A stretch of 64,000 bases of DNA from Rhodosorus marinus (taxonomy: Eukaryota; Rhodophyta; Stylonematophyceae; Stylonematales; Stylonemataceae), in the NCBI GenBank assembly GCA_029953675.1, contig JAMWBK010000011.1:558001-622000 (forward strand). Direction: 5' to 3'. Of the stretch, positions 21,249 to 32,506 are shown one piece after another. The position numbers and the translations under genes were made by a program. The stretch's first letter is position 1. Every line of letters begins with the position of its first letter. The notes beneath the pieces are model-generated. The model ran no database searches. It saw nothing but the letters and a program-made list of their open reading frames with translations, and was not told the DNA's origin.

Positions 21249-21689
21249 GCAGGAGCGAGCTCCCGTTGACAAAGAGAAAAGGCAGGGGGCCCACGTTGTG
21301 CACGGATTCTCAACAACATAGTAAGCGGGCCCCGCCACTCTAAAAGGATAGAATACCGTACGGCTATGGAAGTCGCCTCAAGTGCTTGGGCTTGACATTG
21401 TAGCTTTCCTGACGTACGCCATATACAGACGCGCTCGTTTCACCGTCAGTATTGAAACTAGAAACTTTTTCCCAGCGTTGACCTGAAGGCTTCGCTACGG
21501 GGTACTGGGACTAACATATCCGGTGGGGCAAGGAGCTCTACGGCTGTGCTCCTCTGTGTTCCTTTGCCGAACAACGGGCTGAAGTCATCACTTTGATGAA
21601 AGACGAAGTTTTGGCGATCACCGACCGCTGGGTTCCCTCGGCGATTGCGCGAAAGCCCCAGCTCAAATATATTCATGTTCTCTGAACCG
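21249..21689. other. 3' flank duplicated with the membrane-protein gene
   Basis: No gene. Parts match 23757-24110 behind the second paralogue: GATTCTCAACAA, GTGCTTGGGCTTGAC, CTCGTTTC, TCAGTATTGAAAC, CTCTGTGTTCC, TTGCCGAACA and GAAATCATCACTT. The duplicated unit therefore includes leader, gene and about 350 bases of 3' flank. Confidence 0.55.
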
Positions 21690-22490
21690 TGACAGAAAAC
21701 TCCATCGGACCAATGCTACAAGAAAAGGCGTCTAATGTCAAAAGAGAGTCATACGTCTTTCTTTTGGGGTTGGTTTTCACTCGGCGACCGTTCGAAGGAC
21801 CCACCAATTCTTACCGGAGTCTTAGGTCCGTCCTTAATGGAAGACGAAGACATGGAGGAGTTTGACATCTGCTCCAGAAAACAAAGGAAAACTCTCTTTC
21901 CCCGGTTATGAGCGTCCTATGCTCTTCTATGACGGCAAAAACGCTCCATGTTAAACAATGGCGGCGACAGTCGCATGTCCAGTCGGACAGAAAACTCCAT
22001 AAAGACCCTTCAAAAGGAGTCTCACGTCCTTCTTTGACAGAAAAAGTCGAGGAGTCCAACATCTCCTCCAGAAAAAAAAAAAGTCAAAAAAATGAACTCG
22101 CTTTTCCCCGTTATGATCGTCCTACGTCCTTTCCTGACAGCCAAAACGCTTCCCCGTCAAACAATGGCGACATGGCATATGTCCAGTGGTGGCAGAAAAG
22201 CTCCATCAGACCAATGCTACAGGAGTCTCACGTCCCTCCTTGACAGAAAACGAAACGACGTCGAGGAGTTTCAAATTCCTTCCTCGACAGAAAATGACAT
22301 CGCGTGGAGTCTCACGCCTCCTCAAGAAAACAAAACAAAACTCTCTCTCTCTCAGCGTCCTCTGTCCCTCCATGTCAAACAATGGCGACCTGTCGTATGT
22401 CCAATCGTGACAGAAAACTCCATCGCGCCAATGTTACAAGACACAAAAAGGCACGTCTACTGTCAACGAGAGTTTTACCTCCCCAAAACC
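21690..22490. repeat. Degenerate tandem repeat, about 0.21 kb period
   Basis: A composite motif recurs: AAACAATGGCG, then CATATGTCCAGT/GTATGTCCAAT, then GACAGAAAACTCCAT, then ACCAATGCTACAAG and GAGTCTCACGTCCTTC. The string AAACAATGG is at 21953, 22159 and 22377 (spacing 206 and 218). A fourth partial unit begins near 21690. The whole repeat lies between the two membrane-protein paralogues and has no conserved reading frame. Confidence 0.75.
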
Positions 22491-22785
22491 TGAAGGCCCA
22501 AACTCTGCAAGTCTAATGTTACCTAACGTCCTGGTATGTTACTCACCCGGTTGGGATGCGTGACTTGGTCGGGGTGGTGTCTGGCAGAGTTGTCAATGCT
22601 CTTGAAAGCAAGGGGCAGCGGCGGGGGGAGGGGGAAAGAAGAGCTCGTCTATGACAAAGAAGTCAAATCACCTGGAGTAGACCTGATTGATCTGCTGGCC
22701 TGAGGAAACGGGCCGATTATGTGTTGTTGACTTTGACAGTTCGGGATTCTGTTCTGGAAATTCGCGCGCGTCCTGGTCGGCAGGG

Positions 22786-23751
22786 ATGGACACTGCTGGG
22801 GTGTGGTTGACACCCCCTCCTCAAACGGAGGAGGAAGAACTGGATCAGTTAACCCTATGTATAAGAGATTATTGTGGAGAGATTGACTTGAAGATTCTCG
22901 GGAAACGGGAGGACTTAACAGCTACTCCCGAGGTGGGAACTGCGGTAACTCCTGAAGTAAAAGCGATGCTGATGAGCAAGGTTGATGAGCTGGAGCAGCG
23001 AACTGTTGTACCCAAGGTCCTTCATCGAGTGTTGCACGGGTTTTTGGACCTTATCGTTTCAAACGTTCTCCGGGTCACGTACATGATCCTTAGCTTCTTT
23101 CGGTGGATAGGGTCCTGTTTCGGCGGTAGCTCGAAGTCGAGTGATAGCACTGATGTGTTTGATTTGGATGCTCTTGATAATTTTTATACGGAGTTGTTGA
23201 CCTGGGGTACTGCTGCGGTATCTGTGGCGTACGCAATAGTGCTCCTCAAATCTCTTCTCGCCGGGACTCCTAGGCGAAGCCTTGTCATCGTCATAATATT
23301 CGCGGCTGTAATGGGAAGTTTAGTCCTGTTGTTGTTTATGTATGCGAGGGGGAAAGCGCTCGAGACGTCCTTCATCAAGTATGCAAAAACGTTGCTGATT
23401 AACCAGATTGGTATCTTCGAAATGAGGACGGCGCAGCTGGTTTCGCAGCCATTGCCCCAAGGTCAGAACCGAGTGATCAATGGGTACATAAACTCTGTGG
23501 AAATCTGCCTGAGGTTCGCAGTGTCTCAGATCAAACACTATGCTTTCCTCGCGCCGTTGGACCGGGTCTTATTTGTTGGTGGGCGCCACCTGTCAGACTT
23601 GAACTCTCTTTCTAACTACGACGTGAGGCTCGGCAAAGCAGTTCAGACGATGGAATTTCTTCGGGAGCGTTTCATGGACGCCCATATATTAGGAGCAATA
23701 GCTGGAGCCTCCAAGCGAAAAAAGATTCCAGCCGAGCTTGCTACCAACTAA
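22786..23751 (+). CDS. Unrecognised membrane protein, paralogue 2 (321 aa)
   Basis: Tandem paralogue of the protein at 20274-21248 and aligned with it from the first residues (TPPPQTEEEELDQL) to near the C-terminus (NYDVRLGKAVQTMEFLRERFMDAHIL, split by few changes). Three hydrophobic segments at corresponding places: about 85-112, 143-167 and 172-195. The C-terminus ends in a basic stretch (ASKRKKIPAELATN) not shared with paralogue 1. Function unknown. No signal peptide is evident because the first hydrophobic segment comes after about 85 residues. Confidence 0.8.
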   Translation: MDTAGVWLTPPPQTEEEELDQLTLCIRDYCGEIDLKILGKREDLTATPEVGTAVTPEVKAMLMSKVDELEQRTVVPKVLHRVLHGFLDLIVSNVLRVTYMILSFFRWIGSCFGGSSKSSDSTDVFDLDALDNFYTELLTWGTAAVSVAYAIVLLKSLLAGTPRRSLVIVIIFAAVMGSLVLLLFMYARGKALETSFIKYAKTLLINQIGIFEMRTAQLVSQPLPQGQNRVINGYINSVEICLRFAVSQIKHYAFLAPLDRVLFVGGRHLSDLNSLSNYDVRLGKAVQTMEFLRERFMDAHILGAIAGASKRKKIPAELATN

Positions 23752-26700
23752 GGCAACTGAGTGAAAACGGTCCTGCTGACGATAAAACAGCTCGTTCAAA
23801 TCGGAGGGTCAGCTTCTGCGCAGATTCTCAACAATATGATATGCGCACCGCACAACTCGAAAAAGCGGAGAATCGCATACAGCAACAGAACGCTTGGCGT
23901 GCTTGGGCTTGACCACGTGCGGTGGGTTTTCTGCAGCACGCCATAGACAAAACCCACCCCCTCGTTTCTTGCTCAGTATTGAAACAAGGAGAAATAACCA
24001 ACAGCTTCCGTAAGGTGGACACTAGGAATAGCATGTGGGACAAGTAGCCCTAACGCTCTCACCCTCTGTGTTCCCCTTGCCGAACAGCGAGTTGAAATCA
24101 TCACTTAAACTAAAGAAGGCATTTCTAATCGTAAGTTATAGAACGAAAATTTGCCGCTTGATCTCTCCAAGTAAATTTTCTGTAGCACTTGTGGGCCCTT
24201 CGAGGATCGCCGATGCCTTCATAAAACTCGGAGTCATAGACTCCAGCATCTCTCCTGGGGCCCCGACGATGTGCGAACTCTGCCCGTGGTTATCAGTGGG
24301 CCCGACCTGATTTCACTCTGCGGTCTGTTCAGGAAACTCGATTTATTGTTCTTTTTCGGCACTTCTTTCCCGCACACCATTGAAACTCCTGATCTCAGGA
24401 AATTCCCAAAGGTCTCGGGCACCTTCTCTTGACACCCTCATGATGTCCCTATTTGAAAAGTCCTCAGATATCCTCAATTTGAGAACTTCTCCTTCCACCC
24501 CGGCCACCTAGAAGCTCACCAGCGTATAATGCAGCGCCCCCGGAGCGCCTCTAACGACGGCTCCTGGTGAATCGCTCGAGCTCAGGTAGCGCTCAATGAC
24601 TCACCACCGCGGTTCAGAAAGGGCGCAAACATAAACCACCTTTCCAGCAGCCCACTCTAAATCCAATCCCCTCACACACTGCTAAAGCGTACACCTGTTG
24701 CGTAATCGCGATTGCCGCAAGAGTAAAACAACTGAGCTTGAAGAATCAACGACCACCAGACAAAGCAGCCCTGGCGTTCATGCGGCGCTCCTCTCGCGGG
24801 TGTAGGTTCAGTTGCTGAAGACTACATTGCTTTACGCCGGTCTTCTTGGCCTACTACTAATCATTAATCATGTCCGGTGTCGCGGCATGCTATACAGTAT
24901 ATACAACCTGCTAGCTTACATCTAGGATATACTGTAGACGGTCAAGCGCATGATCAAAACATTGCCATGACTCAAATCCTTTGATGATTCCCATTCACTC
25001 TGTGATCGTTCAAACCTGGATATCGGTCGCGTATCGTACGGTGCGGTCAAGTCCAGGAGGTTGTTGTATTACGTGAATTTCGACACCAACCCCCCTCGAC
25101 AGAAAAAGGCGCTATAACCATGTTCATGAGCTCAAAGATTTCAAAATCGAATACTGTACACCACCTTCGCTCGAAAAACAATACCTGACGGCCGCGTCAT
25201 CCTACCCGCCCTCCATTAGCAAAATCGCGTCCCAGCAATCGCCATCAAACACAACGAAGACAAAAAGCTTTTCCAGGACAGCTCCCATCGCGGCGGCATC
25301 CATTACATTCACAGGAAATAGCTCCATTTCTAATTCAGCGGCAAGCCAGTAGCCTTCCGTCTCTACCGAAAGGCTGAACAGGAGATGGATTTACTAGCAT
25401 ACGTTCACCGGAAATAGCTCCATTTGTAATCCAGCGCCCCAAGCCAGTGGCCTTAAGCTCTACGCAGGGCATGAAAGGGAACTAGAAACTAGCGAAAAAA
25501 GCGTGCAAACCAAGGCGGCGATGGAGCGTCTGGGTGAGGATGCCGCTAGAATATCTCCAGAGAGCGACGCTTAACCGGTGTAGGCCCCAGATAGTCAACC
25601 GGATGGTCAGTAGAACATTTCCGCAGCCACTCCACAGTAATATATATTCGAGATTATTGGCGCAAACTAAGCCTGGACGCGTGTTGGAATTCTGGCGCCG
25701 GCATGGAATAGTGATCATTTCTGAGTTTTGCAGACTGTCACTCTCGCTTTAATGGGGGTTTTCTATATGGTATGATGAATGTTAGCATCCGTCGATTACG
25801 ACAAGTAGACTCGGTATAATATCACAAGTCCCGAGTGGCGGTAGCACGGTATAGAGTAGAGAGTGAACGAGAAGAGAGATTTGGACTGAAGGCAAAAGTT
25901 GAAATTCTTGAGACGGATGAGTTCTTAAGTGCATTGTATCTATTGGGTATTGGTGTGAACTTCACCATCGGATCGCCTTGTAACGGTTAGCGGTAAGGAG
26001 CTTCACGGAGGTGGAATACTTCGTGTCGAACCCTCCTTCTCCGGGCGATTTTGGAACGCAAAGTTTCATGAGATACTGTCTGAAGGATTCCATTAAGCTC
26101 CTATATACTTAGGGTGTACTTGTTATAACTTCGGTTGAGATACAGGTCGGATCAAGTCACCGCGTTGTACAACAACGTGGCCCACGGCAGAGATTTCACA
26201 TTATGTTGAGCAAAAACAAGCAATAATCATCTAAAATTTAATTCCTTTCCCTACTGATCAATAATTTTATCAAGGCATATTGTTCTACGATCAAATTGCT
26301 TAAAACATGGTCCTTTTTCTTTATTATGCTACAACATCATATTTCAGGGCCAATCTGGAGCGTTTAAGAGAATTTTGTCATGAAAATATAGTTGATTAGG
26401 ATCCAGTACCGGATAATATCGTCGTAGTTCTGGAACTAAAGTTACCACGGTGCAGCTTTCGGGAAACATTTGCCATGTACTCCTTTTCTTTTGGCCCGGA
26501 GGAACATTCGTGAAATTTTCTTCTAAATTCAGAATATTAAATTCGGGCTGAGGGCCAGTATATATCTTCCACGCGTCCTAATTTAGCCACTAAATATCCG
26601 TTTGTTTTATATTTTTGATGTGTTGACTTTTGCCTAGGTTTGCAAAGTCCGCTCCGAGTTGGGAGCTGGGGATGGCCATCCTTTCTTCTATGACTTCTTC

Positions 26701-27015
26701 TTGGACTTGTTGGTGGAAGGGGTTATTCAAACTGGGTGCAGACGGTTTACTAGTTCCGCATCTACAACACGGCCGTGCTAGTTGACTCGCATTCAATGGA
26801 GCCGTGCGCAAAACGTCACGGGCAAGAGGTTTCGGCTTGTATCTGGCTTTATTAGCATAGCCTAAAGCGCAGTAAGCTCGGCTTGTGTCTCGAATCGATT
26901 TTGAGCGAACCACGCTTCGACGGCCGTATCAGTGTTGACCTAGGGCAGTACTTTGCGCTCGTTTTTTGTTACTATCCTGTTTAGGGGCCTTGCACAATCG
27001 TCCAGATCCGAAAGC
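23752..27015. other. Intergenic, no gene recognised
   Basis: The first 350 bases are the duplicated 3' flank of the membrane-protein gene. A pair of imperfect direct repeats occurs at 25306-25378 and 25401-25470 (GGAAATAGCTCCATTT-TAAT-CAGCG, AAGCCAGT-GCCTT). From about 26100 the DNA is more AT-rich. A minus-strand ORF of 107 codons (26590-26913) has no recognisable motif. Nothing else can be supported. Confidence 0.4.
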
Positions 27016-28608
27016 TCAAATGTAGTCATGTGCTGTGTCGTAGACATCGTACTTTCGCATGATCCGGATCAAATTGTCCCTCTCCCGTCGGAAACGAGGT
27101 GGAAGTGCACTCCAGTTTGTGATTGGAGGGTACGAGTCATAGTCTTCGACTTCATTATCAACCCTCCACCAGCTCCTGTTCCCGTCTCGCATCACCAGCC
27201 TTCCTCGGATCATTTGAATATCTCGGATGTATGCATACGCCATAATTCGATGTCGACGTTTCGAAGTCGTCAGGTACGGCCACAGGTTTAATCCGTGTCT
27301 CTTGTACTTCACAGGTTGTTCAATCACGTCCTCAGCTCCCATGATGTCAGCCAGTGTTGGCAGCATATCTACCACATGCACCAACTCCTCCTGTCTTCCT
27401 TGCTTTGTCAGTTCCATCCCAGGAGCGTACACCACAAAAGGCACGTGAGGTCCCTTCTGCCTTTCACTACTACCTTTTCCCCACTCTGTAGTCCCGTTGT
27501 CAGAAGCGAAGATGATGATCGTGTTATCCATGATCCCCAACTCCTTCAGGTGTTCTACATATTGCCACAACATGTAGTCCACATATTCAATATGTCGATA
27601 CAATCCTCCGTCGTTGATCCCCTCCGTTTCGTAAACCCCCGCGCTACCTGTGATGGTGACCTCTGACCTTGTGTACGAACGCGTTTCCTCGTCCCAAGTT
27701 AGCTTAGGAGTTGGTGGGTAGTCATTTCCTTTTTCCGGTTGTATAAAGTTAAAGGCTTTATGGCCAAGCTTCGAATTGTGGAAGATGAAGAACGGCTTAT
27801 CCTCGTCATTGCTTCTCGTTATGAAATCTATTATCGACTCGCTCTCCACGTCCGGTCCGTACGTAGAAAGTCCATACTCTGCACGGAGCTCATCAGTGTG
27901 CGGCCAGTACGTGAAGTCCTCCGTCGTTCCGGGGAAGTTCATCAGGTCAATATGTGGCTTCCAGAAGAAACTTCGCTGGGTACCAATGGAAATTTCCTCA
28001 CCAGTGTCCACGTTGATCCTCACTCGCTCACCGTTCCTTGTCGACCACCTGATTCTAAATTCCGGCGAGTACGGGCTCGGAGGTTTGAAGGCCGCGTTCG
28101 GCAAAAATACTCCCTCATCAAATCCAAACTCCCGTAGGTCCGCCGTCTTCATTCCTGGCTTCCCCGCCCACATCGTCTTGTACCCAGCCTGCTGCGCCAA
28201 GTGCCCTACAAGAATCGGCGACGTCAGATACAGAGGAACGAAATCCTCTGTCTCACCTTGCGCGTTTGTGAACGTTCCATAATCCCTGTTGTACCACCAT
28301 TTCGTTAGGCTCGCGAATCGGCCCGTCAACAACATCGCCCGGCTTGGTGAGCAAATCGGAGCCGCCCATGCCTTGGTAAAGTACGCTCCATCCCTTGCAA
28401 ACATATCCAGCATTGGCGTTTTCGCTCGCAAGCTCTCGTTGCTTGACTCAATATTCTTACCACCAACCCACCTCGGGGCGTTGTAGAACCCCAGTTCCCG
28501 CGGACTAACATCGTCGATGTACATGAGCAATATGTTCGGCTTGGTTGCCTGCGCCGCCGTCTCGGACAGCCCAGACAACAAGAGACACACCAGCACAGCT
28601 GCAATCAT
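27016..28608 (-). CDS. Group B type I sulfatase, secreted, 530 aa
   Basis: Sulfatase with the standard active-site motif: Cys 86 in PICSPSRAMLLTGR. Signal peptide (MIAAVLVCLLLSGLSETAAQA), Asp pair at 32-33 (YIDDVSPRE), Asp-Asn metal motif in FASDNGT, and GPHVPFVVYAPGM downstream. Shorter than group A and clearly a separate subfamily, closest to the gene at 30896-32506. The Met at 28606-28608 is the start that aligns with that gene; a second in-frame ATG at 28632 lies inside the minisatellite and would add eight residues (MYLHRFHS). The reading frame stays open through part of the repeats, but without an aligned counterpart. Intronless. Confidence 0.92.
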   Translation of the reverse strand: MIAAVLVCLLLSGLSETAAQATKPNILLMYIDDVSPRELGFYNAPRWVGGKNIESSNESLRAKTPMLDMFARDGAYFTKAWAAPICSPSRAMLLTGRFASLTKWWYNRDYGTFTNAQGETEDFVPLYLTSPILVGHLAQQAGYKTMWAGKPGMKTADLREFGFDEGVFLPNAAFKPPSPYSPEFRIRWSTRNGERVRINVDTGEEISIGTQRSFFWKPHIDLMNFPGTTEDFTYWPHTDELRAEYGLSTYGPDVESESIIDFITRSNDEDKPFFIFHNSKLGHKAFNFIQPEKGNDYPPTPKLTWDEETRSYTRSEVTITGSAGVYETEGINDGGLYRHIEYVDYMLWQYVEHLKELGIMDNTIIIFASDNGTTEWGKGSSERQKGPHVPFVVYAPGMELTKQGRQEELVHVVDMLPTLADIMGAEDVIEQPVKYKRHGLNLWPYLTTSKRRHRIMAYAYIRDIQMIRGRLVMRDGNRSWWRVDNEVEDYDSYPPITNWSALPPRFRRERDNLIRIMRKYDVYDTAHDYI

Positions 28609-28929
28609 GCTATGAAAACGGTGAAGATACATGCAAGCGAATCCAATAGCTAACACAAAAATAGATGTAATCTGCACGTCTCTCTGCCGTGCTGAAAACG
28701 GTGAAGATACATGCAAGCGAATCCAATAGCTAACACAAAAATAGATGTAATCTGCACGTCTCTCTGCCGTGCTGAAAACGGTGAAGATACATGCAAGCGA
28801 ATCCAATAGCTAACACAAAAATAGATGTAATCTGCACGTCTCTCTGCCGTGCTGAAAACGGTGAAGATACATGCAAGCGAATCCAATAGCTAACACAAAA
28901 AAAGATGTAATCTGCACGTCTCTCTGCCG
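28609..28929. repeat. 80-bp minisatellite directly upstream of a sulfatase ATG
   Basis: Units begin at 28621, 28701, 28781 and 28861 (GTGAAGATACATGCAAGCGA...), each exactly 80 bases; the last one lacks its final ten bases. Copies differ by single bases only (AAATAG versus AAAAAG in the last). The array starts within a few bases of the sulfatase start codon, so it is the 5'UTR and/or core promoter. Confidence 0.95.
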
Positions 28930-30539
28930 GTGGCTGGCTAATCTCCAGGCCTACCACAGCGAAACCCGCAGATGTTCTTCCCGTCTCCCCACACTCTTAT
29001 CTCAATGCATATAATCAGAGGGCTTGATCCTAAACAGTGCTCCCCTCTTCTCCGGTACACATGCTTGCCAGCTAAGAGTTGACAAGAGTTAGCTCCCCGA
29101 GGTTCCTCCGCGCGTAGGCAACAGTCCGAAGTTCTCGAAAAAGGAAAAAAAAATTGATCCATGTTGTGATGTGTCTCGGGAATGGTATCAGGTTAAGCGT
29201 CATATATATAGGAAATTTTACGAAAACTAGAACTTCATAGCTGAATGAATAATTGCAATATTCAAGTATTTTGATATTGTATATAGCATTTATAGCTTAT
29301 ACTACAATAATTATGGAATGATATGAGGACAAAGGTCTTTATTTTTTATTATTCAATCTAGCAGAACCATATTTTGGCCAGATTTAAAACCCAGAGCAAA
29401 CTTCGTCCCAAAAACGAGATCGCATGGAAATCAGCTGTTACGAATTTCGCTGAATGCGCGGAGCTGACTTTATATTTTAAAGACATCGATGTTCGGATTT
29501 TGGTCTATGTCAATTCTTCATTCTTTCAAAATGCGGTAAAAACTCAAGTAGTCGTGCCGAATTCATTAAAACCAACCAATAGATGAAAATTTTGGATGTT
29601 TTGGTCGTGTGCCGCGTTTTGGACGCATGGGTTTTTGGTCAGTTTTATTCAGACACTACGACCCTGGTAGCGCTCCTCCTCCTCCTTTTTGGGGATGTCG
29701 TGGGGTATGCGCTAAGCGAACAAGTTTGGCTTTGTTCGCTTAGTGGTTTGACTTACCTTTTAGAAGTGAACTCCTTGATTCCTCAAATCCGAAACACAAG
29801 AACATAGGATATCTGTGAACCTGTCTACTACCCAGAACCTGGAGTGCTGTGTCTTGGTCAACCCGGGCTGACGCGATTTCCAGACCACCGTCTAGATACG
29901 TAGCTGGAAACGACCAGCAAAGACGTAGCACAATGCCACGGGAGAGGTCCCAGGTTTCTCCTAATCAACTTATGGGACCCCAAGACCGAAACTGTGCCGT
30001 GGGTAGAAGAATATCTGAGAACACAGGCCTTGCAGCGATGCCCGGACTTGTGCCTAGGGCTCGTAGCTCCTGCAATGGCGTTAACACCGATCGCTGCATG
30101 CGCAATTCGCTACAGGGCAAAATGACCACTGATCAACGTAGATATCGGAACTCTCTGACGCGTAGGACTAGAACTGGATTCTGAACCGCTTCGGAGTGGG
30201 TCTTCCAGTAGCCAAATAGTGCTTGGATGAAACCCACTCACCCTCAAGTCAAAGGTACTCTAACACCGGAAGCGCAGCGTCACAAGATTTGAAAAGTGTA
30301 GCATCTAGAGGACTTGCTAATGTAGTTAACTGCTCTGTATCTCCTTGTGTACAAGCAGCTTGCAGCTTGCTCCTTGCCGCCGTCGCGACGGTACAGGTTC
30401 CATTCGTATCCTCGGGAATCACTTGACTTATAATTTTTGCGTTCGAGCAGACTTTGACGAAGTCGACAGCGGCCGAATCGCCGTCGCGGCTCTACTGATT
30501 TCAATCGTATCGGGGGAATCACTTGACTTACCATGTTTG
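28930..30539. other. Intergenic, no gene recognised
   Basis: AT-rich at 29170-29380. A short hairpin-forming inverted repeat is at 29709-29743 (CGCTAAGCGAACAA...TTGTTCGCTTAGTG). From 30416 imperfect direct repeats begin (GAATCACTTGACTTA at 30416 and 30515) that run into the larger inverted repeat. Confidence 0.45.
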
Positions 30540-30710
30540 CGTTCGAGTAGACCCTGACCAAGTCGACAGCTGCTGGTGTCGACCCTACTTGGAAATGACT
30601 TTGCAGGAGCGGCAAGAAGCAGTGGATTCTGCCTGGATACGAGTGCTAAGTCATTTCCAAGTAGGGTAGACACCAGCTGCTGTCGACTTGGTCAGGGTAG
30701 ATTCGAGTGC
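30540..30710. repeat. Long inverted repeat (about 62-bp arms, about 46-bp loop)
   Basis: Left arm 30540-30601 (CGTTCGAGTAGACCCTGACC ... GGAAATGACTT) and right arm 30648-30710 (AAGTCATTTCC ... GTAGATTCGAGTGC) are reverse complements with only a few mismatches. It would fold into a strong hairpin. It may be a small foldback element; the imperfect direct repeats on its left (30416-30480, 30515-30580) suggest the left arm was duplicated before. Confidence 0.9.
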
Positions 30711-30895
30711 TTTTCCAGCGAAGTTTTCAGACGTCGTAAACTCGAATAGTCCAGACACGGGGTGGATTCTATGGACACGCCTTGACTTCGGTGTTGATCC
30801 GGGCTTTGAACAGCACGAGGCTCATTTGAAATGATTTCAGTAGTAGCTCGTGGTTGACAATTTTAATAAGCTTGATTCTATCCATCTCTCCATAC

Positions 30896-32506
30896 TCAAA
30901 TATAGTCATGCTCTGTCTCATAGAGGTCAAATCTGCCCATGATCCTAATCAAATTGTCCCTCTCCACTCCGAATTCTGCCGGTAGAGCGTCCCAGTCTGT
31001 GATTAGTGGGTATGAGTCGTAGTCTTCAACCTCCTCGTCAACCTTCCACCAGTCGTTGTTCATATCCCGCATCACAAGCTTTCCTCGAATCTGTTGCAAT
31101 TCCTTAATGTAGGAATAGAGATATCCCCGATGCCTGGGCTTGGCTGTTATCAGGTACGGCCACAGATTTTTGCCTTGTTTCGAGTATCCATCAAGCAAGT
31201 GCTCAACTCCCATGATGTCAGCAAACGTTGGCAGCATATCGACTACATGCACCAGCACGTCCTGTCTTCCCTGCTTTGCAAGATTCATCCCAGGAGCGTA
31301 GATCACCATCGGAACGTGAGGGCCCCTCTGCCTTACACGACTGCCCTTACCCCAAAATGGAGTCCCATTGTCAGAAGCGAAGATTATGATAGTGTTGTTC
31401 ATGATCCCCAAGTCCTTCAAGTGCTCCACATACTGCCACAGCATGTAGTCGCAATACTCAATGTGTCGATTCAAGCCTCCGTTGTTGATCCCCTCCGTTT
31501 CGTAGACGCCATTGCTCCCAGTGATGGTGACGTCTAGGCGGTTGTACTTTTGTTTTTTCTCATTCCAATATAGCTTAGGTGTTGGCGGATAGCTGCTTCC
31601 CTTCTCAGGTTGGATGAAGTTGAAGGCTATGTGCCCCAGTTTCGAGTTGTGGAAGACGAAGAAAGGCTTTTCCTCCTCGTGGCTTCTTGTCATGAAGTTT
31701 ATAATAGACTCGCTCTCCACGTCCGGTCCGTACGTGGCAAGTCCATACTCAGCCTGAAGCTCAGCCGTGTGGGGCCAGTACGTGAAGTCCTCCGTCGTTC
31801 CGGGGAAGTTCATCAGGTCTATGTGTGGCTTCCAGAAGTAACTTCGCTCGCGTCCAACGTTTACAATCTTCCCAGTGTCATTGTTAACGTTCACAGTCTT
31901 TCCGTCCCGGACCTCTTTCTTGATTACGAACTCAGGAGAGTACGGTGTGGGAGGGTCAAACGCCGCATTTGGCAAGAATACACCCTCATCAAAACCAAAC
32001 TCTCGCAGGTCCGCCGTCTTCATTCCGGGCTTCCCAGCCCACATCGTCTTGTACCCAGCCTGCTGAGCCAGGTGCCCTACAAGTATAGGGGACGTCAGAT
32101 ACAGGGGAACGAAGTCTTCAGTCTCACCATCAGCGTTAGTGAAGGTTCCATAGTCCCTGTTGTACCACCATTTCGTTATATGAGCGAATCGGCCGGTCAA
32201 GAACATGGCCCTACTCGGGGAACAAACCGGAGCTGCCCAAACCTTGGTGAAATACATTCCCTCTCGCGACATCATGTCCAGCATCGGAGTTTTCGCGCGA
32301 AATCTCTCCTCATCGGACTCGACAGTTTTCTTACCAACCCAGGTGGGGGCGTCGTACATCCTCAGCTCCCTCGGGCTGACATCATCCACGTACATAAACA
32401 AGATGTTCGGCTTGGTAGCCTGAGCATCTGCACCGGACCGACCCAAGCACCACAGCACACACAACAGTGCATATGCAAACATGCTCAAAAACCGACCTGC
32501 AGACAT
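30896..32506 (-). CDS. Group B type I sulfatase, secreted, 536 aa
   Basis: Close relative of the sulfatase at 27016-28608. Signal peptide about 1-30, Asp pair at 41-42 (YVDDVSPRE), catalytic Cys 95 in PVCSPSRAMFLTGR, FASDNGTPFWGKGS for the metal-binding Asp-Asn, and RQRGPHVPMVIYAPGM. Two starts are possible: Met at 32504-32506 (MSAGRFLSMF...) and Met at 32480-32482 (MFAYALLC...), the second giving 528 residues and matching its paralogue better in length. Both give a signal peptide. Upstream ORF extension to 32602 is unlikely to be translated. Intronless. The last residues (YETEHDYI) match the C-terminal pattern of the whole cluster. Confidence 0.92.
   Translation of the reverse strand: MSAGRFLSMFAYALLCVLWCLGRSGADAQATKPNILFMYVDDVSPRELRMYDAPTWVGKKTVESDEERFRAKTPMLDMMSREGMYFTKVWAAPVCSPSRAMFLTGRFAHITKWWYNRDYGTFTNADGETEDFVPLYLTSPILVGHLAQQAGYKTMWAGKPGMKTADLREFGFDEGVFLPNAAFDPPTPYSPEFVIKKEVRDGKTVNVNNDTGKIVNVGRERSYFWKPHIDLMNFPGTTEDFTYWPHTAELQAEYGLATYGPDVESESIINFMTRSHEEEKPFFVFHNSKLGHIAFNFIQPEKGSSYPPTPKLYWNEKKQKYNRLDVTITGSNGVYETEGINNGGLNRHIEYCDYMLWQYVEHLKDLGIMNNTIIIFASDNGTPFWGKGSRVRQRGPHVPMVIYAPGMNLAKQGRQDVLVHVVDMLPTFADIMGVEHLLDGYSKQGKNLWPYLITAKPRHRGYLYSYIKELQQIRGKLVMRDMNNDWWKVDEEVEDYDSYPLITDWDALPAEFGVERDNLIRIMGRFDLYETEHDYI

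Noticed and set aside
28633-28806. N-terminal extension of the group B sulfatase through the minisatellite
   Set aside because: The long ORF starts at a non-ATG codon, and the paralogue at 30896 has no matching extension; the signal peptide starts at 28608.
28609-28929. CRISPR-like array of 80-bp units
   Set aside because: The repeats are directly adjacent and nearly identical over their whole length with no unique spacers, and the genome is eukaryotic. It is a minisatellite.
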